Part shown: in pieces, positions 5,341 through 9,417 of the stretch
Layout of the letters: every line of letters begins with the position of its first letter
Position numbering within the stretch: position 1 is the stretch's first letter
Assembly: GCA_900313545.1 (NCBI GenBank)
Contig: OMRS01000031.1
Coordinates: 1-9,417, forward strand
Reading direction: 5' to 3'
From: an uncultured Eubacteriales bacterium
GTDB lineage: Bacteria; Bacillota_A; Clostridia; Christensenellales; Aristaeellaceae
DNA length: 9,417 nucleotides
Made by a program: the position numbers and the translations under genes
Notes under the pieces: generated by a model
What the model saw: only the letters and a program-made list of their open reading frames with translations
Databases searched by the model: none
What the model was told of the DNA's origin: nothing

Positions 5341-7497
5341 TTACTTTTTGGGACGGATCAGCTCGGTGGAATAGTACTGGCCGTTTCTGTAGAAATAGCA
5401 GGTGACGGCCTGGCCGGGGAGAATCTGTCCGCAGATCCTGCGCAGGGTTGCCCGGCCCAGGACGGTGGCTCCGCCGATTCCCATGAGGATGTCGCCAGGC
5501 ATCAGGCCGGCGTCTTCAGCGGGAGATCTGGGCACAATCTCCTGAATATAGGTTCCCTGGGGGAGACTGTAGTACTCCTGATAGGGCGGCAGGATATAGG
5601 TGCCTCTGATGCCCATGTCCCATTCGGAACTGATCCGCCGCTCATCTTCGGTCAGGGTGATGGGAAGCGTGTTGATCTGGATTTCCGGAGGACATTTATC
5701 CACGGGAACAAAGACCAGCTGATCATCATCGATGTAGACGGTTTGAGATCCCACCCTGTACCAGCAGATGGCGACCTGGGCGCCGGGGAAGTAGGTCTTG
5801 TAGGCGACTGTAAAGTGATGCGGCCACGTGAATTCCCAGTCTGCGGTTTCGTTGGTTTCAAAATCGGAATAGGAATGGCCGGGCTGAATGAGCACATCCG
5901 CCGAGTATTCGCGGAGGCATTCCTTCTCATAGGAGCCTTCATACCCCAGAGGCTCACCTGTGGCGCTGTTGGGCAGCACCTTGATGCCGAAAGACGAGAT
6001 CCTTCCGCCGGAGTTGTTTCTGACCACCAGCTGGACGCTGCCGTAGAAATCATACTGGGTACAGGCGGCGCGCTGGATATAGACCGGCTGATTCTTGGCC
6101 TGCAGATAGACAACGGCCTTGGAGGATTTTTGGTTGGGGAGGGTCCTTTCGTCATAAAGCATGGCCTGAGTCAGGGGATCCGCGATGCCAGTGGGCTCAA
6201 TGCCCACATCCCGCTGGAAACGGGCCACGATTTCGGCAGTGGATTTGGTATACAGATTGGTGGTGCTTTCGTTCTGGTAATAGCCTTTCTCGTAAAGGCG
6301 CTGACGAAGGTTGACCACGTGCTTGTTCCTGTCGCCCACATTGAGAGTCTCAAACTCTTTCAGTTCCTCTTCCGTGTAGTAGAAGGGCTCCGGGTTATCC
6401 GCGGCGACAGACAGGGGATCCGTGGAGATCACGGGGAAACGGGCCTTGAGTTCCTCAACGCTGACGCTGTTCAGGTGCACGGGGCGGAGCTGCTCCACCA
6501 TCTCTTCCAGCAGATATCCGCCGGGCATGTTCATGGTTGCTTCGATATGCAGCCATGGCTTGTCGTCAACGACGATACGTCCGGAAGCATAGATGCGCAG
6601 ACCTTCCTCGAGTGCCCCGAGACGGTCCCCGTTGGGAGTTTTGCGCAGATTGCAGCGGATAATGGTGCGCACCAGCTTATGCTCAGAGAATACCTCTTCC
6701 ACAGGCTCCGGAGTGGGAGAGACATAGGGCGTGGGAGCCGGCGTATTTGTCGGGACGGGAGTCGGTGTCGGGGTGGGAATCGGCTCCAACAGGGAGGAGA
6801 GGATATAGCCCTTTTTCCCGGAATCCTTTAAACGGATATAGCACCAGTCTTCACCGTTGTAGGCAAAACGCTCAAAAACCCGGAGGTAGGAGCGGGGCGG
6901 AACGGCGGTAATCACGATGGCCTGGGTGTTCGGTTCCTTGCGGATATTGGCCCCCTTGTTGGTGCGCATCATGGAAGCATCTGTGAACTGCGACTCGTCA
7001 TACTGCTTCTGGTCCGGACGCAGTGTGGGCACCGGTGTGGGAACGGGTGTCGGCGTGGGAACGGGTGTGGGAGTGGGAGCGGGGGTCGGTGAGGGCGTCG
7101 GCGTGGGAGTGGGGGTCGGCGTGGGGACAGGGGTAGGCGAAGGAGTGGGAGTGGGTGAGGGCGTGGGAGTGGGCGTTGGAATCGGTTCGCACAGTTCCGC
7201 CAGAATATAGCCTTTCCACTTGCTGCCCTTCGGATGAACATACAGCCATGTCTCTCCGCCTTTATCGACTGTTTCCAGAATTTCCACGTTCTGGAATTTG
7301 GGTAGGCGCTGCACAAGATCGGATTTGATGTCCGGTTTCTTACGCATGTTTGCCTGTTTTTTGGTTCGCAGGAATTTTTCAGATATCACGGAAGCGGTGT
7401 CTGCTTCTGTTCCTTCCGTTCCCTCACACCATCCGGGGAGAGAAATCAGAAGAAAGGCAAGGCAGATCAGCCAAAGAAATCTGGCAGTTCTGTTCAC
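5341..7497 (-). CDS. Large exported wall-associated protein: three SH3 domains, peptidoglycan-binding domain, beta domain, C-terminal PDZ
   Basis: 718 residues, predicted to be secreted and wall-bound. Residues 1-25 form a signal peptide. Three bacterial SH3-like domains lie at about 42-106, 174-240 and 272-338. Each opens with a related strand ([36 protein letters not shown]) and the first two end in GYIL. Pro-Thr linkers follow the first (106-162) and second (238-266). A PG_binding_1-like domain spans about 384-450 ([23 protein letters not shown]...[12 protein letters not shown]). A beta-rich domain (about 477-602) contains [16 protein letters not shown], reminiscent of FxLYD-type domains. 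The C-terminal ~75 residues are a PDZ domain ([27 protein letters not shown]). No protease or other catalytic domain is present, so a scaffold, sensor or wall-anchoring role is inferred. The GTG start at 7497 is set by AGGAGGT 8 bases upstream. It is a single-gene unit with its own promoter and terminator. Confidence 0.85.
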   Translation of the reverse strand: MNRTARFLWLICLAFLLISLPGWCEGTEGTEADTASVISEKFLRTKKQANMRKKPDIKSDLVQRLPKFQNVEILETVDKGGETWLYVHPKGSKWKGYILAELCEPIPTPTPTPSPTPTPSPTPVPTPTPTPTPTPSPTPAPTPTPVPTPTPVPTPVPTLRPDQKQYDESQFTDASMMRTNKGANIRKEPNTQAIVITAVPPRSYLRVFERFAYNGEDWCYIRLKDSGKKGYILSSLLEPIPTPTPTPVPTNTPAPTPYVSPTPEPVEEVFSEHKLVRTIIRCNLRKTPNGDRLGALEEGLRIYASGRIVVDDKPWLHIEATMNMPGGYLLEEMVEQLRPVHLNSVSVEELKARFPVISTDPLSVAADNPEPFYYTEEELKEFETLNVGDRNKHVVNLRQRLYEKGYYQNESTTNLYTKSTAEIVARFQRDVGIEPTGIADPLTQAMLYDERTLPNQKSSKAVVYLQAKNQPVYIQRAACTQYDFYGSVQLVVRNNSGGRISSFGIKVLPNSATGEPLGYEGSYEKECLREYSADVLIQPGHSYSDFETNETADWEFTWPHHFTVAYKTYFPGAQVAICWYRVGSQTVYIDDDQLVFVPVDKCPPEIQINTLPITLTEDERRISSEWDMGIRGTYILPPYQEYYSLPQGTYIQEIVPRSPAEDAGLMPGDILMGIGGATVLGRATLRRICGQILPGQAVTCYFYRNGQYYSTELIRPKK
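7018..7185 (-). repeat. Pro-Thr linker low-complexity tract (first linker)
   Basis: About 55 codons of Pro-Thr-Pro-(Thr/Ser/Val/Ala), seen on the + strand as GTGGGN-type hexamer repeats. It separates SH3 domains 1 and 2. A shorter version (about 6703-6782) separates SH3 domains 2 and 3. The repeat makes the opposite strand look open as a Gly-Thr-Val frame, which is a shadow. Confidence 0.85.
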
Positions 7498-7505
7498 GGA
7501 ATCGG

Positions 7506-7512
7506 ACCTCCT
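7506..7512 (-). promoter_or_regulatory. Consensus ribosome binding site fixing the GTG start of the SH3/PDZ protein
   Basis: The reverse strand reads AGGAGGT, ending 8 bases before the GTG at 7497-7495. This supports GTG as the true start, immediately before the Asn-Arg of the signal peptide. Confidence 0.85.
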
Positions 7513-7538
7513 GACAAGATGTGCAGTTGATATATCAT

Positions 7539-7567
7539 ATTATAGGTTGGTTCAGGATTCAAATCAA
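7539..7567 (-). promoter_or_regulatory. Sigma-A promoter of the SH3/PDZ protein gene
   Basis: On the reverse strand TTGATT (7567-7562) and TATAAT (7544-7539, a perfect -10) are separated by 17 bases. Predicted start is near 7532, giving a leader of about 35 bases. Confidence 0.8.
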
Positions 7568-7706
7568 GTTTAATCGCTGAATCTACAGACGGCTACAGGA
7601 GATTGTCCCTTTTTTCCCCAAGCGGGGCATTTCAGGTGCGTGAAAAATGCTTTCAGGGAAAAGGAGAGCGGGAGGGAGCAAAAGCGTTCAGGATGGAAAA
7701 GGGGCA

Positions 7707-7735
7707 TTGATGTGAAGCATACAGAGGATTACAAT
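7707..7735 (+). promoter_or_regulatory. Sigma-A promoter of the barnase-barstar pair
   Basis: TTGATG (7707-7712) and TACAAT (7730-7735) are separated by exactly 17 bases. Predicted start is near 7742, leaving a short leader of about 25 bases. It faces away from the promoter at 7539-7567, and the 139 bases between the two -35 boxes hold no gene I can support (only a short CCCC-AAGC-GGGG hairpin near 7617). Confidence 0.7.
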
Positions 7736-7751
7736 ACGCTCAGAAAGGCTT

Positions 7752-7758
7752 GAAGGAG
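7752..7758 (+). promoter_or_regulatory. Ribosome binding site deciding the tandem-barnase start
   Basis: GAAGGAG lies only 2 bases before the ATG at 7761 but 8 bases before the in-frame ATG at 7767, so 7767 is preferred. Either start leaves the signal peptide intact. Confidence 0.75.
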
Positions 7759-7766
7759 CGATGACA

Positions 7767-8645
7767 ATGAGAAAACATGTTTTAAGGCTGATGATCCTGC
7801 TGCTGGTCCTTGCAGCCGCTGCGGCCCATGCGCAGATTCTCGTTGATGCGGCAAAGTGGCCGATTCGTGAGGACGGATGGTATTCCTCCATGGAAGAGGT
7901 GTCGGTGTACCTGGACCGCTATGCCAGGCTTCCTGAGAACTATCTGACCAAGGCGGAAGCACGGAATCTGGGCTGGGGAAGCCTGTACAGAAATGTCGGA
8001 GATGCGGCGCAGGGCATGTCCATCGGCGGTGACCGGTACGGCAACTATGAAGGACTGCTGCCGGAGGCATCAGGCAGACGGTGGACGGAATGCGATATCG
8101 ACTACGCCGGGAAGAAAAGGAATGGCAAACGAATTGTATTCTCAAATGACGGACTGATCTATTATACCCAGGACCACTACAGCACGTTTGAAGAGGTCAG
8201 GGTAGAGAATCAGGACGGGAAGGCGGCCGGCGGGAAACCTGCAAAGGACAGCGGGTCGCAGGAGGACGGCCATGGAATGAAGATACGCTATACCCAAAGC
8301 CAGGTCGAGGAATGGGAACACTATACGGCATGGCAGGATGTTTCGGCATATCTGATGACCTACGGTCATCTTCCGGAAAACTACATGACGATGGAGGAAG
8401 CCCGGGAACTTGGATTCAGCTCGAAGAAGGACAATATGAACCAGGTGGCCTGGGGATATGGCATCGGAGGCGGAAGGTATGAGAACCGTGAGGGGCTTTT
8501 GCCGGCGGGGCAGTGGCTGCAGTGCGATGTGGACATGAAGAACGGCAAACGCGGTAACCACCGTCTGGTATGGAATGAAGAGAAGGTCTATCTGTCGGAG
8601 GACAGACTGAAGAGCTTCGTGGAGATAAGGAGGAAGGAACCGTGA
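7767..8645 (+). CDS. Secreted ribonuclease with two tandem barnase-like domains, second domain degenerate
   Basis: 292 residues. A signal peptide (1-22, likely cleavage after AHA) directs export. Domain 1 (about 43-145) and domain 2 (about 191-289) are both of the barnase family, which cleaves RNA after guanosine. Shared marks are LPENY, EAR-x-LG, IGG-x-RY-x-N-x-EG-LLP and the W-x-x-C-D stretch. Domain 1 keeps the equivalents of barnase Glu73 (E108), Arg83 (R118), Arg87 (R122), His102 (H137) and Tyr103 (Y138), but has Arg54 for Lys27 and Tyr94 for Arg59. Domain 2 keeps Arg59 (R241), Arg83 (R262) and Arg87 (R266), but has Gln252 for Glu73, Arg280 for His102 and Leu281 for Tyr103, so it is probably inactive. 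A hydrophilic Gly/Lys/Asp linker (about 146-172) joins them. The barstar-like gene overlaps its stop by GTGA, as expected for toxin plus immunity. Target (competitor, host or environmental RNA) is unknown. Confidence 0.9.
   Translation: MRKHVLRLMILLLVLAAAAAHAQILVDAAKWPIREDGWYSSMEEVSVYLDRYARLPENYLTKAEARNLGWGSLYRNVGDAAQGMSIGGDRYGNYEGLLPEASGRRWTECDIDYAGKKRNGKRIVFSNDGLIYYTQDHYSTFEEVRVENQDGKAAGGKPAKDSGSQEDGHGMKIRYTQSQVEEWEHYTAWQDVSAYLMTYGHLPENYMTMEEARELGFSSKKDNMNQVAWGYGIGGGRYENREGLLPAGQWLQCDVDMKNGKRGNHRLVWNEEKVYLSEDRLKSFVEIRRKEP
8627..8633 (+). promoter_or_regulatory. Strong ribosome binding site for the barstar gene inside the barnase gene
   Basis: AAGGAGG ends 8 bases before the GTG at 8642 and lies in the last codons of the ribonuclease gene. 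It allows barstar to be translated efficiently by coupling and by independent initiation, which would help keep inhibitor in excess over toxin. Confidence 0.8.
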
Positions 8646-8923
8646 GACAGATCCTGATTGACTGCAATCAAATCAGCAGCGTGAAGGCGCTGCACATTTA
8701 TCTTCAGCATGTGATGGATCTTCCCGAATACTATGGCAGAAACCTGGACGCGCTGCATGATGTGCTGACAGAGATCGCGCAGCCCACAGAGCTGGTCCTC
8801 AATGCAAGCGAGCCGCAGCTCAGTGATGAAATGAAGGGATTTGTCCCAAGGCTGGTGAGGGTCCTTAAGGATGCGGCTCAGGAAAACCCTGCGCTGATTC
8901 TGACAGGTGAACGCTTCAGTTAA
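8642..8923 (+). CDS. Barstar-like ribonuclease inhibitor (immunity protein)
   Basis: 93 residues, cytoplasmic, no signal peptide. It matches the barstar family: LPEYYGRNLDALHD (27-40) corresponds to barstar's LPEYYGENLDALWD, with the barnase-contacting Tyr29/Tyr30, Asp35 and Asp39 preserved as Tyr30/Tyr31, Asp36 and Asp40. The residue equivalent to Glu76 appears to be Asp77 (VLKDA), and Trp38 is His39. The role is to plug the active site of barnase before export, blocking RNA cleavage inside the producer. The GTG start overlaps the upstream stop (GTGA) and has a strong ribosome site 8 bases before it. Length agrees with barstar (about 90). No terminator is visible after the TAA; a probable insertion-sequence end starts 15 bases later. 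Confidence 0.93.
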   Translation: MRQILIDCNQISSVKALHIYLQHVMDLPEYYGRNLDALHDVLTEIAQPTELVLNASEPQLSDEMKGFVPRLVRVLKDAAQENPALILTGERFS

Positions 8924-8937
8924 GCAGGGCAGAACGA

Positions 8938-8964
8938 TGTAAAGTGTACCCCTTTTCAAGGACG
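8938..8964. mobile_element. Probable solitary IS3-family (IS150-like) terminal repeat remnant
   Basis: The sequence starts with TG and reads TGTAAAGTGTACCCCTTTTC, then AAGGACG. The TG start, an A/C-rich GTACCCC-TTTT core and GGACG at about position 23 resemble the terminal repeats of IS150-group elements as I recall them. No transposase frame and no matching inverted copy of the other end are seen in the window, so it is at most a relic or a miniature element. GGACGTT (8960-8966) and AACGTCC (8986-8992) form a 7-bp inverted repeat at its inner side. Confidence 0.4.
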
Positions 8965-9126
8965 TTGTTCAAAACAGCAGAGTAAAACGTCCAGGACCAT
9001 GCATTGCGGTTCCGTGTACCCGACCTTGGTGTCTGATTGTAGAGGCGTCTGATTGCGCACAGGTGTGCTCGATTGGCTGAGTTTCCGCCCGTTACAAGGG
9101 GAGGGGTTGTCAAGCATGAAGCCGCG
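8965..9126. other. Non-coding stretch after barstar
   Basis: Together with the IS-like end, this makes about 200 bases without a gene between the barstar stop and the reverse-strand fragment. Open frames here on either strand lack ribosome sites and protein-like composition. It contains a 9-base direct repeat GTCTGATTG (9031-9039 and 9047-9055) and a second GTGTACCC (9014-9021) resembling the core of the IS-like end. I see no terminator, tRNA or other RNA gene. It may be degraded mobile DNA. Confidence 0.4.
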
Positions 9127-9381
9127 TCAGCGGTGCGAAGCAGACTTCACAAAAGAGAAGCTCATGATATCCTTCGCCAGCCGATCAGCAGCTTTGGACT
9201 GATCAGGATTGGATTTGTTCAGTGGGTATACGGTGAGGCAGTATTCATCGTATTCGTTAGGGGTGAGTCTGGCAAACTGACAGATGTCATTATTATCTTG
9301 AAATAAATATATATAGTTATCAGTGGTGCCATTGGCGTCCTCATAGGACTCAGCGGAGTTGTCCTTAATGTGGTCTTTCAT
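9127..9381 (-). CDS. Unrecognised protein fragment, possibly the C-terminal end of a broken exported protein
   Basis: 84 residues from the ATG at 9381. The composition is protein-like and acidic (DNYIYLFQDNNDICQF, then YDEYCLTVYPL and DRLAKDIMSFSF). The alternation of short hydrophobic strands ending in an amphipathic helix with SFSF resembles the C-terminal end of PsbP/DUF1795-type or small lipoprotein domains, but I do not recognise the family. No signal peptide and no good ribosome site precede the ATG. The frame continues sensibly for 8 codons upstream to a stop at 9406-9408, which suggests an N-terminally truncated or frameshifted gene rather than an intact one. It is more A+T-rich than the genes to its left. 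The window ends 9 bases beyond that stop, so the upstream part cannot be judged. Confidence 0.4.
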   Translation of the reverse strand: MKDHIKDNSAESYEDANGTTDNYIYLFQDNNDICQFARLTPNEYDEYCLTVYPLNKSNPDQSKAADRLAKDIMSFSFVKSASHR

Positions 9382-9417
9382 GTGACTGAAGAAACTCTCT
9401 GCGTTTTATGCGAATAT

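Noticed and set aside
5743..6831. Long open frame (362 codons) on the + strand opposite the SH3/PDZ gene
   Set aside because: It lies wholly antisense to a gene with clear domains, has no ribosome site, and its translation shows no domain; it is a shadow of codon bias.
6917..7210. Gly-Thr-Val repeat protein on the + strand
   Set aside because: It is the antisense reading of the Pro-Thr linker repeats.
8916..9113. 65-codon reverse-strand frame across the IS-like end
   Set aside because: It reads through the terminal-repeat remnant and short repeats; it shows no transposase motif and no start signals.
9073..9306. 77-codon open frame on the + strand near the right edge
   Set aside because: It has no ribosome site, overlaps the more protein-like reverse-strand fragment, and its first part lies in apparently non-coding repeats.

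Overview
The window looks like chromosomal DNA from a G+C-rich member of the Bacillota (Clostridia), probably a gut or rumen lineage. This is inferred from strong AGGAGG-type ribosome sites, sigma-A-type promoters, tight gene packing, exported proteins with Pro-Thr linkers, and SH3 / peptidoglycan-binding domains. I cannot name the species.

Left part (1-5225, + strand). The window opens inside a phospho-sugar mutase gene (PgcA type, N-terminal third missing), which ends at a clean hairpin-plus-T terminator. A promoter whose -35 element starts in that T-tract appears to drive five co-directional genes: a YihX-like HAD phosphatase; an exported peptidoglycan-binding protein with a Pro-Thr linker; a SAM-methyltransferase-fold (spermidine-synthase-like) protein; a DUF3783 protein; and an orphan TRAP-type solute-binding protein with no permease genes beside it. 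The last four are closely spaced or overlapping and end at a long hairpin. A 22-bp perfect palindrome containing a consensus Shine-Dalgarno sequence separates the phosphatase from the rest.

Middle part (5304-7567, - strand). A 718-residue exported protein carries three SH3-like domains, Pro-Thr linkers, a peptidoglycan-binding domain, a beta-rich domain and a C-terminal PDZ domain, and has no recognisable enzyme domain. It has a consensus promoter, a consensus ribosome site and a canonical terminator.

Right part (7568-9417). A divergent promoter drives a two-gene toxin-immunity module: a secreted ribonuclease with two tandem barnase-like domains, then a barstar-like inhibitor overlapping it by GTGA. 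The first barnase domain keeps the catalytic Glu/Arg/His set, while the second has Gln and Arg in place of the catalytic Glu and His. This partly degenerate tandem barnase with linked barstar is the most notable item here. Beyond barstar lie a probable solitary IS3-family end, non-coding DNA, and a reverse-strand fragment of an unrecognised protein that runs towards the window edge.
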